Assembly (NCBI RefSeq): GCF_007859735.1
Contig: NZ_SIHI01000001.1
Coordinates: 1,384,251 to 1,448,250 of the forward strand
Direction of reading: 5' to 3'
Length of the DNA stretch: 64,000 nt
Source: Thalassoglobus neptunius
GTDB lineage: Bacteria > Planctomycetota > Planctomycetia > Planctomycetales > Planctomycetaceae
Below are positions 57,201-64,000 of the stretch, piece after piece (position 1 is the first letter of the stretch; each line of letters begins with the position of its first letter). Under the pieces are notes generated by a model. It searched no databases, was not told the DNA's origin, and was given only the letters and a program-made list of their open reading frames with translations. A program made the position numbers and the translations under genes.

Positions 57201-58350
57201 GACAGTTACTGCACTGAAGTTTGTGAACGAGTTCACGGCCGCGGTCGGCTTGCTCTGATGTGGGGCGTGGGCTTGGAGTGCCAAACTTCGTCTCAGATTT
57301 TCGTCCGACTGAGGAAAGATAATCTGCTAGCGCCCCGCGTTCGGACCGGCTGAGTTGAAAGGCAGGCATCCGGTGTTGAGGGTTGAGTCTGTCAGGAACG
57401 GCGAGCCAGGTTGCGATCCAGTCCTTCGAACGCTTGTTCTCGATTTGACTCAGAGACCCTCCTGAGTAGGGATTCGATGTTCCAAGCCCATCTTTTTCAT
57501 GGCAAGCGAGACATCCCATCGAATGAAACAACAGTGCGCCGTCCGGCTTTCCCTTTTTGTTTTCCACCTTGGGCGAAGTCATCAGGTCGAATGGAGCTTC
57601 GAGGCGATGCAGATAGGCTGCGATGTCTTCAGCTTGGTCACGGGTGAGACCAAAGTTGGGCATTCGGTCGTGTTGTGCTTCCGGATGTGTGCCGAGGAGC
57701 TTGTTGACGATCCATTCCGGATTGGTCCCGGAGACACTTCCCCACAGTGCCGGAGCCGGAAATCCGTCATCAAGTGTTTCGGAACTTCGGTGGCAGTTCG
57801 CACAGCGAAACGCATCGAACAGCTCTCCACCGAGCTGCTTTTGACGTGCCTGCTGGCTCTCCTCTTCGTGAAACAGAAGATGTGCGGGGATTGGTTCGAC
57901 CGCAAATTCTTCACTCTCCCAGAACAATTTCAGTTCCGCTTGTGATGCCGTCGGCGTGTAATTGACCTCAATGTCGCGAAACCCTGGTGAGATTTGGACC
58001 GACTGACCGGAAATCCATTGTGATTTGTCAGAATCGGTTTCCAGAACGAGTTCGCCATCGACGAGAACTCGAAGCTGTCCGGAAATCTGAGCAAAGAACC
58101 GGTAGGGAGTGAGAGACCGAATCAAAATCTGACCCTGCCAACTGCCCTGCCATGGCGATTCTTCAGTGCGTGAGAATCCGTCCGGGCCGAACTTTCCCCA
58201 ATCGAAAGCGATGTCTTCGAAGACTTGCTGTGTCGCCCCGTATTCGTCCCGAAACGTGGCGATCAACCCGCGTTGAAGCTCGTCATCTTGAGCCAGGAGG
58301 GGGAGCGAGTTTCCGATCAACAGAATCAGGGCGAGCAGATAGAGACGCAT
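54205..58350 (-). CDS. Giant pentaheme cytochrome c with PA14-like and propeller domains
   Basis: A 1381-residue exported protein. After a signal peptide (LYLLALILLIGNSLPLLAQ) comes a PA14-like carbohydrate-binding region (residues 30-160). Five CxxCH heme motifs follow near residues 183, 280, 380, 462 and 588 (CANCH, CLACH, CSNCH, CLACH, CIACH). A beta-rich middle leads to a six-bladed propeller-like region (GRLFVSDQQGVQN and related repeats) from about 960 to 1270. ATG 58350 is chosen because the signal peptide begins there. It resembles planctomycete PVC-type sugar dehydrogenase/cytochrome fusions. Electrons probably pass from an oxidised sugar to the respiratory chain. Confidence 0.88.
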   Translation of the reverse strand: MRLYLLALILLIGNSLPLLAQDDELQRGLIATFRDEYGATQQVFEDIAFDWGKFGPDGFSRTEESPWQGSWQGQILIRSLTPYRFFAQISGQLRVLVDGELVLETDSDKSQWISGQSVQISPGFRDIEVNYTPTASQAELKLFWESEEFAVEPIPAHLLFHEEESQQARQKQLGGELFDAFRCANCHRSSETLDDGFPAPALWGSVSGTNPEWIVNKLLGTHPEAQHDRMPNFGLTRDQAEDIAAYLHRLEAPFDLMTSPKVENKKGKPDGALLFHSMGCLACHEKDGLGTSNPYSGGSLSQIENKRSKDWIATWLAVPDRLNPQHRMPAFQLSRSERGALADYLSSVGRKSETKFGTPSPRPTSEQADRGRELVHKLQCSNCHKIPAIEASATPAIALNSPNIDWEQSCLAAPADVEKHRPHYKTLDVEPIRAFVESTMTLSGTPESTFHHGQQVLSRSQCLACHSRGSVSGIRTIANDIATKFPKLVGRTQEIIPPSLNAIGDKLRDDVLDSALSGKQDRVRADWLMVRMPQFNHSPEQLDALKTFLVEHDRIPEGGATHMDDVAIDRDELLLTGRNLVGAGGFSCIACHQIGDYVPKNTAIGTRGSDLSAIGSRLRPEFYLRWTRAPLRVIPGMEMPSYTKPVPGILDGHVETQLTALWKAVTDAEFEPPSNPAQVEQLWQVAGESAPRIIRDVFTLPKEFGEESDDFVPVARAFAVGFPNHHSVLFDLDRAEVRDWRFGDFARQRTEGKSWYWDMAGTSFAPGWKSVPDFVLVNQNSESIEPLQRVDSDRLAHLVQYETEGAGVRLVYDLNFLFNDAPFVIRVEEKFEPTRDSGSVGWTREITSGETPDGYQLGLLIQNDLDLRYDASIQVADQSALALKTPQEDVYSAQPGVPLKVHYSTPRNVQLIEYPDRPQVLASTAPVITVPGYSGKRLPVTTSMMPTAIWRDAEGNLIVASLKGDVWRITDSDHDRLEDQASLVEEGLSAAFGVLRDGNDLLVVHKPELLRLIDTNGDGRADVREIITDGWGHTDNYHDWVTGPVRGSNGELFVATGSDYSQPERDPNYSKWRGSIIRSGSDGTKERFASELRYPIGIAFDGQGRLFVSDQQGVQNTFNEINHIVEGGAYGVPARSDLAGVDNPRKATIQVPHPWTRSVNGIFFLPEGIASPFAGHGLGCEYNSKFLIRFTTQEVGGELQGACYPFSKATWKTELDTFLGPICGYADEDGTIYVGSIFDSGWLGGPNVGEIVQLNPTEQPGNGIRELRLTSDGFEIEFIAPVEPETATEKTAYSLSGYTRVWQGSYGTEDSGRYTPPINGIELSDDHKVVTLRIADLRPEFVYELNVDFGEEETTGEGLFPSFAAYTINKLVDESNKNAED

Positions 58351-58441
58351 CTTGTGTCCACTTTCTGAGGCAGTGTCTCGGACAGCTTCATCAGAGAACG
58401 GACTCCCAGGCGCATCTCTGAACGAAGTTGGCGCGGGAAGT

Positions 58442-60046
58442 CTAAATTGTCGATGGAGGCAATACCGGGGAGTCGGTTCCCTCGACGAGTCGTCGAGACC
58501 CTCCATCTTCGGAACAGGATTCCTGAGCGTTCAGCGAAAGATCGTACAATCGCTGTCCTGCCTGTGTGGGGTATTCGCCAGTCAGGCAGGCCTGACATAA
58601 ATTCGTTGCATCTGTGTTCACAGCTTTGGAAATCGATGAGATCGGCAGATAACGCAAAGAGTCTGCGTTGAAATGCCGGGCCATCTCTTCTTCCATTTCA
58701 CGCGTGAGCTCGATTGAGCCGTCTGTGAATCGCGGAGCGAAGAGATCGCCGACATCGGGCATGTCGATTCCGTAAAAGCACGGAGCCATGATCGGAGGAC
58801 ACGCGACTCGAACGTGAACTTCCGCAGCTTTTCCACGTGTTCGGATTTGTTCGACGAGGACCTTCATCGTTGTCGAACGGACGATTGTATCATCCACGAG
58901 GAAGACTTTTTTCCCCTCGAGGACTTCTGGAAGCGGGATGTATTTCATCCGTGCTTTCGCGTCACGATCTTCACTTTCGATGAATGTTCGTCCCAGCGCT
59001 CTGTGGCGCATCAACCCTTCCAGGCAGGGGATGCTCATTTCGAAGGCCATTCCCTCAGCGGCCGCTTTGGCTGTGTCCGGAACAGGGACGACAATCGCGT
59101 TTTCTTTCGACTCTGTTTCCTGTTTCGCCAGTTCTTCCCCGAGAGTTTTGCGTGTGAGATACACGCTCTGACCATCGAGCCGGCTGCAGACATTGGCGAA
59201 ATAGATCCATTCAAAGAAGCAATGAGATCGGACTGCCGCACGTGAGTATTCTTCGACACGGAGAACTCCGTCCTGAATGGTGACGGCACTTCCCGGAGGG
59301 AGATCGCGAATCCCTGAGGTATCAAACCCGAGGTTGGTCAGGGCGACACTTTCACTTGCAGCAGCGAAGAATCCGTCGCGATCGGCGTAACACAACGGGC
59401 GAAACCCTTGCGGATCACGCGAAACGAACATATCGCCCCGGGCGTTCAGATAGGCGATGTTGTAGGCCCCGTCGAGGCGAATGGAGATCGCTGAGAGCAA
59501 CTCTCGCATTTTAATATCAGGGCGTACCGAGAGAACCTGACTGATGAGGTGCATCAGCGTTTCGGTATCGGTTTCTCGAGCAAGGTGAAAATCCCCTCCC
59601 GAGGTGATTTCGTTGCGAAGCTCGGCGTAATTGGCGAGTTGTCCGTTAAAGCCAAATGCGAACCATTTCCGTTTTTCGAGATGGGCGCGTTCGAATGGCT
59701 GCGCGTTGTTCGGATCGTCTTTGCCGCAGGTGGCGTAGCGAACGTGTCCGATCGCAGCTGGGCCGGAGTGTCGTTCCATCAAGTCCTGATACTTGTTCTT
59801 CCGGCTCATCCGAAAGGCTTCAGAGACCAGCCCAAGACGTTTGTGCGTTAACAGCAGCTCCTTGTCTCGCGGCTTGAATGTCGTCATGCCTGCGGCGAGC
59901 TGACCACGATTCTGGATGTCCAGCAGCATTCGCGGAACCATTCGTGAGACTTGGTTGCGAGTGTGGTTCGACGAAATGGGGCATTGGTCTGCCTGTCCAT
60001 ACTGGTAGACAGCGACGATGCCGCATTCATGATTCAACTCAGACAT
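58442..60046 (-). CDS. purF: Amidophosphoribosyltransferase
   Basis: A 534-residue enzyme making phosphoribosylamine from PRPP and glutamine, the first step of purine synthesis. The glutaminase nucleophile is Cys8 in ECGIVAVYQ after a short propeptide. [19 protein letters not shown] and [10 protein letters not shown] complete that domain. The PRPP loop is [14 protein letters not shown]. Four iron-sulfur cysteines are in place ([28 protein letters not shown]), so it is the [4Fe-4S] type. The terminal 30 residues are an unusual Ser/Pro-rich extension. Confidence 0.95.
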   Translation of the reverse strand: MSELNHECGIVAVYQYGQADQCPISSNHTRNQVSRMVPRMLLDIQNRGQLAAGMTTFKPRDKELLLTHKRLGLVSEAFRMSRKNKYQDLMERHSGPAAIGHVRYATCGKDDPNNAQPFERAHLEKRKWFAFGFNGQLANYAELRNEITSGGDFHLARETDTETLMHLISQVLSVRPDIKMRELLSAISIRLDGAYNIAYLNARGDMFVSRDPQGFRPLCYADRDGFFAAASESVALTNLGFDTSGIRDLPPGSAVTIQDGVLRVEEYSRAAVRSHCFFEWIYFANVCSRLDGQSVYLTRKTLGEELAKQETESKENAIVVPVPDTAKAAAEGMAFEMSIPCLEGLMRHRALGRTFIESEDRDAKARMKYIPLPEVLEGKKVFLVDDTIVRSTTMKVLVEQIRTRGKAAEVHVRVACPPIMAPCFYGIDMPDVGDLFAPRFTDGSIELTREMEEEMARHFNADSLRYLPISSISKAVNTDATNLCQACLTGEYPTQAGQRLYDLSLNAQESCSEDGGSRRLVEGTDSPVLPPSTI

Positions 60047-60189
60047 GAAAAGTCGTCCAAAGGTGGGGATGGAGCGGACGTGGTTCGAACACCCACAATG
60101 TTAATGGCAGAAGAAGTGATTTCCACTGGGTGACGGGAACTCGGGTGCAATTTAGACGAATCGAAATGAATTCGCGACCACATCCTGAA

Positions 60190-63108
60190 CTATTGAAGTG
60201 ATTTGAGGTAGTCGACAAGGTCAATTAACTCTTGAGCTGTCATTTCTCTTGTCAGAAGGTCTGGCATCATCGACCGCGGTTGGGTCACCATCGCTTCAAT
60301 ATCACTTCGAGGGACTCGAATTTGAATTCCATTTGCATCTTTCAAAATCAGAGAATCTTTTTCTTCAGAATGGACAACTCCCGAAACAATCTTCCCGGAA
60401 ACGGTTTCGATTGTCCTCAAAGCGTACTTCTGATCGATCTTCTCAGATGGATTCAAGATGCTTGACAGAATCTCTTCCCGGCTGCGGGTCTTCCCGAGTG
60501 TTGAAAGATCCGGGCCGACTTCTCGACCGACCATACCCACGGTATGACAGTTTCGACAGGTGATTCCTTCGCTTAAGCGAAAAAGTTCCGCCCCTCGTTC
60601 GGGATCTCCCTGAAGTGCGAGAATTGCGTCGGGGTCGACACTTGTTCCGAGTGTAGCGACTCGTTCTTCAGGAGCAAGAAATCGTTCATACAATCCCCGA
60701 ATGTGGGCCGGCGCGATTTGAGCCCATTGACTGGCTGCGCGCGTTCTCAGGTCGGCATCTTCAATTGAACAGAAACTGTCTGCGAGTGCCAGATGCTTCG
60801 AAGTTGTGAGTTCTGCAGCGTCCGGAGCGAGTTGTTCCGGGGAACCATTCAGGCTTTGTTTGATGAGATTCGCTGTGAATTCCAGTTTGGAGACGTCCGG
60901 AGTTCCACTTTCGGGGGGCATCGAAGAAATCCACTCGCGGATCATGGCAAGCCCTTTCTCGTCCGTCAGTTGCGATCCAAGATGCGGCATGTGCCCCCGT
61001 CCGACGGTTGCGAGTCGATAGTAGAGGACGGATCGATAGGGATGCCCAGGGGCAACAATTCTGGCGCCAGCAATTCCGAATGTTCCCTGAGTCGGCGCAG
61101 TGTCGATGAGGCGAGTTCTTTCGATCGGCAAGTGGAACGGAAGTTCAATCGGCGACGTGCCTCCACCTTCACGGCGATGGCAATGGGCACAATTGATCGC
61201 AAGATAACTTCTGACACGATCCTCAAGCGGAGCGGTTGCGTCGACCGCAGCCATCACTCTCGACCGCTGATTCTCGGGGACCGGTCGATCGAAGACATGG
61301 AGTTCAACGAGTTTCTCTAAAGTGTTTTCCGTGGAATTCGTTGCCGACGCAAGGTTCGAAAAATCAAACCCGACTGCGTTCCCCGCCCGTGGTGTGTGAC
61401 AGGTTGAGCATTCCGCGCGGCTGTGAATTCGCCATTCGATGTTTCGTTGTAGCGATGAGTCCTCCGGATTGGCGACGTTGAGCGTCCGGAAGGAACCTTC
61501 CGCGGGTGCGAGAAAAGCGTCGGTCTCTTGTTCATCCCAAACGTAGGAGTAAGGATTCCAGTTGAGACCGTCAAAATGGAGCACTTGAGTCTCGATTTTT
61601 CGCCATCGGACTTCTCCGTCGTTTTCCGTGAATTGTTCGAGGGTTTTGGCGAAAACGGTCCCCGAAGGAAATTCCCAGCGATCGCGGTTTTGCTTCCATA
61701 CGATCGAGTCATCTCCGGGAAGAGCAAGCTGATACGTGGCCCGTGCCCCATCTGCCCACATCTGCGTGTTCGGTGAGTACGAAATCACGCCCGGCGCGTT
61801 CACCAGATCCGGAGTGACAGATTGAAAAAGACCGGTTTCACTGAGTTGACGAGGAAATTGAGAAGATGTGTCTGATTGCGGATTGGGCTTCAGCCGGTAA
61901 ATCCCGCCAGCGTAATCGAGAATAATCAGTTCCCCGCGCTCGTCGATTCCGAAGGTAATGATGGCTAAGTTTGACGATGCGAGTTCTTCGAGCGAAGCGA
62001 CCTTGTCCCCGTCGTTCGTGATCCCCCAGATTTTTCCGGTCACATAGTCGCCGTAGATATAGTGCCCTGTGAGATCCGGAAGTTCCTGTCCGTAGTAGAC
62101 GAACCCACCAGTCACTGACCTTGCTTCAGTATGCGGATGTTCCGCAATCGGAGGCTGAATTTCTCCCGGGCCTTGAACGATGTCGCTTCGGATTGGCTGC
62201 GAACCTTCCTTGATGCTCCAGCCGTAGTTCTCGCCGCGTTCGACTCGAAAGACGAGTTCCCAAAGTTCCCAGCCCACGTCACCGCACCAGAGTTCACCGG
62301 TTTCGGGGTCGAAGCTGATCTTCCACGGATTTCGGAATCCGAATGCCCAAACTTCGGGACGAGCATCAGGAATGTCGAGGAACGGATTGTCGTCCGGGAT
62401 CGAATACGGTTTGTCCTCGTCGGGGCGATCCACATCAATTCGCATGATCGTGGAACGCAAATCCTTGAGGTTTTGGCCAACATCGTGCGAGTCCGGCGGA
62501 AACGGTCCCGATCCATCTCCGGAGGTGACATAAAACATCCCGTCCGGGCCGAATTTCAAACAGGCTCCGTTGTGTCCTCCGGAGGGCCATCGCAGAAAAA
62601 CTTCTTCGCTCGTCGGATCGATTTCAGGGGATCCGTTGTCGCGGTGAAGCCGAAAACGGGAGACGAAAGTCCCGTCGGGAGTCGACGTTGGAAGAACATA
62701 AGACAGGAACACGTATTGGTTCTTGAGGTAGTCCGGGTGAAATTCAATTCCGTAGGATTTGTCGTGATTGTCAATGGTCGCCCGTGCATCGTGGACGAGA
62801 ATCGGGGCTTCTTCGGAAGAGGGATCGAGGCAGAAGAGTTTTCCGTCGAGTTGAAGAATGAACCACAATCCGGTTCCCGGTTCTACTGCGAAGTCGACAG
62901 GATTCCGGAACTGGACCGATGGAAGAATGCGCTCGACGGTGTACGGCAGCGGAGGTTCGGGAGACCCGATGAGGCGAGATGTCGTCCATGGTTCACGAGG
63001 TGACTCGGCGTGAATTTGGTCGACAGTTCCGAAGATGGTCGACATAAGAATGCCGAACAGGAAAAGACTTCGTTGTCTCGGGAAACGACTCGCTGACCGC
63101 TCTGACAT
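60190..63108 (-). CDS. Triheme cytochrome with glucose-dehydrogenase-like propeller
   Basis: A 972-residue exported protein. After a signal peptide (RSLFLFGILMSTIFGTVDQIHA) comes a PQQ/GDH-type beta propeller to about residue 410 (GIEFHPDYLKNQYVFLSYV, GGHNGACLKFGPDGMFYVTSGDG, FGFRNPWKISFDPETGELWCGDVG). A middle region holds CxxCH at residues 567 and 640 (CSTCH, CAHCH). The C-terminus is a third c-type domain at 851 (CRNCH) with the PVC heme-domain ending (PDLSTLGKTRSREEILSSIL). ATG 63108 begins the signal. It is a likely sugar dehydrogenase coupled to its own electron carriers. Confidence 0.9.
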   Translation of the reverse strand: MSERSASRFPRQRSLFLFGILMSTIFGTVDQIHAESPREPWTTSRLIGSPEPPLPYTVERILPSVQFRNPVDFAVEPGTGLWFILQLDGKLFCLDPSSEEAPILVHDARATIDNHDKSYGIEFHPDYLKNQYVFLSYVLPTSTPDGTFVSRFRLHRDNGSPEIDPTSEEVFLRWPSGGHNGACLKFGPDGMFYVTSGDGSGPFPPDSHDVGQNLKDLRSTIMRIDVDRPDEDKPYSIPDDNPFLDIPDARPEVWAFGFRNPWKISFDPETGELWCGDVGWELWELVFRVERGENYGWSIKEGSQPIRSDIVQGPGEIQPPIAEHPHTEARSVTGGFVYYGQELPDLTGHYIYGDYVTGKIWGITNDGDKVASLEELASSNLAIITFGIDERGELIILDYAGGIYRLKPNPQSDTSSQFPRQLSETGLFQSVTPDLVNAPGVISYSPNTQMWADGARATYQLALPGDDSIVWKQNRDRWEFPSGTVFAKTLEQFTENDGEVRWRKIETQVLHFDGLNWNPYSYVWDEQETDAFLAPAEGSFRTLNVANPEDSSLQRNIEWRIHSRAECSTCHTPRAGNAVGFDFSNLASATNSTENTLEKLVELHVFDRPVPENQRSRVMAAVDATAPLEDRVRSYLAINCAHCHRREGGGTSPIELPFHLPIERTRLIDTAPTQGTFGIAGARIVAPGHPYRSVLYYRLATVGRGHMPHLGSQLTDEKGLAMIREWISSMPPESGTPDVSKLEFTANLIKQSLNGSPEQLAPDAAELTTSKHLALADSFCSIEDADLRTRAASQWAQIAPAHIRGLYERFLAPEERVATLGTSVDPDAILALQGDPERGAELFRLSEGITCRNCHTVGMVGREVGPDLSTLGKTRSREEILSSILNPSEKIDQKYALRTIETVSGKIVSGVVHSEEKDSLILKDANGIQIRVPRSDIEAMVTQPRSMMPDLLTREMTAQELIDLVDYLKSLQ

Positions 63109-63301
63109 GCAATGCTCCAATGGAGACCGGGTGAGAGCATGTTGCTCTTGGCTGTGCACTCGTTCGGATTGTTTCACATGGTTTCGCTTGAGTTGGCTTC
63201 TGCGAGTCACGAGAAACCACTCGCGAATCGCAGCTTCGATAAAAATGAACAATACGAAGTGAGTGCAGGAAAACCGTGGAGAACTTCAACTCTCAGGCAG
63301 T

Positions 63302-64000
63302 TTAGTTCTCTGACAATTGAGCTTTGAAAAATGCGTCCATGTCCATTGCCATTTCATCAAACCATGGAAGCTGATTCCAGCAGCCATGTTTTCCGTCGCT
63401 GTAGACTTTCACATCGGTCCACACGCCCTGCTCCGTCAATTTGTCTCGCGACGGAGCATTACGATCGGGGTTGTCATGTTCACCGACCATAAACAGGATT
63501 GGCGCACTTTGTGAGGTGATCTGCAAGTGGGCGTCTGCCAACTTGTAAAGGTTGAAGTCTTCGTCAATTGTTTTTCCGAGCCAGGCATTGCTGTTGGAGA
63601 CGGCGGGTTGGTTTCGCGATCGGTCCGCCACGCTGCCGGTGGTCATTTCCATCGGCCCTGCCATGACGATCGCAGCCTGAATCGAAGATGACTGGTCTGT
63701 CCATCCACCTTTTTCGGTCAGTTGTGGATTCTGTGATCCGGTTGCCATCAACCCGACCAGATGTCCTCCCGCCGATCCACCGACAGCCCCGATTTGCTCT
63801 GGGTCGACGCCATACCGCTCCGCATTCGCTCGCAAGAATCGGACTGCAGCAAAGCAGTCGTGAATTGCTGCGGGAAAGTGGGCTTCATCGCCGAGCCGAT
63901 ATTCCACAGCTGCGGTCACATAACCGAAAGAGGCCAGACGAATGGCGAGCGCACGAAACTTGGACTTGTCTCCTTTGAGCCATCCTCCGCCATGAACGAC
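63302..64000 (-). CDS. Alpha/beta hydrolase (esterase/lipase-like), 5' partial
   Basis: The frame runs off the right edge, so the N-terminus lies outside the window. VVHGGGWLKGDKSKF at the edge is the HGGGW oxyanion motif of the hormone-sensitive-lipase/BD-FAE group. The nucleophile Ser is in GAVGGSAGGHL, and the late FMVGEHDNPD and SDGKHGCW hold the acid and His of the triad. Planctomycetes carry many such exported esterases acting on polysaccharide esters. The substrate is unknown, and whether a signal peptide exists cannot be seen. Confidence 0.88.
   Translation of the reverse strand, partial: VVHGGGWLKGDKSKFRALAIRLASFGYVTAAVEYRLGDEAHFPAAIHDCFAAVRFLRANAERYGVDPEQIGAVGGSAGGHLVGLMATGSQNPQLTEKGGWTDQSSSIQAAIVMAGPMEMTTGSVADRSRNQPAVSNSNAWLGKTIDEDFNLYKLADAHLQITSQSAPILFMVGEHDNPDRNAPSRDKLTEQGVWTDVKVYSDGKHGCWNQLPWFDEMAMDMDAFFKAQLSEN

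Noticed and set aside
60082-60090. GGTTCGAAC resembling a tRNA T-loop
   Set aside because: Neither strand gives a paired T stem, anticodon arm or acceptor stem around it.

Overview
The window looks like a chromosomal segment of a planctomycete, probably family Planctomycetaceae. Supporting traits are Tat-exported Gfo/Idh/MocA oxidoreductases, C-x-P-x-R sulfatases next to DUF6807 (PmoA-like) proteins, very large multi-domain c-type cytochromes, a PEP-CTERM protein, a bacterial LRR lipoprotein, two GroEL paralogues and loosely packed genes with moderate GC. It is vertically organised: I see no rRNA, convincing tRNA, CRISPR array, insertion sequence, integrase or prophage.

Layout. 1-5.1 kb: the end of an ECF sigma factor, a PspA/IM30 protein, a class I aminotransferase, a Tat-exported amidohydrolase and a homocysteine S-methyltransferase. 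5.2-16.4 kb: extracytoplasmic degradation genes, namely a PEP-CTERM protein, a DUF6807 protein, two Gfo/Idh/MocA proteins, an LRR lipoprotein and a tightly coupled sulfatase-DUF6807-sulfatase operon. 16.6-24.8 kb: a VOC protein, a membrane TrkA-C protein, a hybrid histidine kinase preceded by an unusual CsrA-(DHp-like)-receiver fusion, an HTTM-like membrane protein and a GT39 glycosyltransferase. 24.9-32.9 kb: hemE and a chaperone block (groEL1, groES, groEL2, dnaJ, grpE, an FmdB-type zinc ribbon). 33-42.5 kb: a protein with an internal duplication, a DUF3500 protein, an Ntn asparaginase, a lone T6SS sheath-like protein (TssB-TssC fusion), glpK, lpdA and a canonical csrA. 43-49 kb: dnaK, a GlcF-like iron-sulfur protein, a Pro/Glu/Cys-rich exported protein and rplU. 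49-64 kb: a class V aminotransferase, a DUF374 acyltransferase, a PilZ-like membrane-anchored protein, tsaB, a halogenase-like flavoprotein, a pentaheme 1381-residue cytochrome, purF, a triheme 972-residue glucose-dehydrogenase-like cytochrome and the end of an esterase.

The most interesting signal is regulatory. groEL1 and dnaK lie about 17 kb apart, yet each has a near-consensus sigma-54 (-24/-12) promoter with exact GG-N10-GC spacing. Upstream of both lie the same words: GGCAGTTTGT, and TGGCAG-NN-TGGC with an 8-bp period. This suggests one enhancer-binding activator drives both major chaperones, in place of the HrcA/CIRCE or sigma-32 control found in many bacteria. I saw no CIRCE. The second highlight is the CsrA domain fused through a histidine-containing helical region to a response-regulator receiver, encoded next to a hybrid kinase. 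It suggests phosphorylation-controlled post-transcriptional regulation. Both claims are readings of sequence and remain untested.
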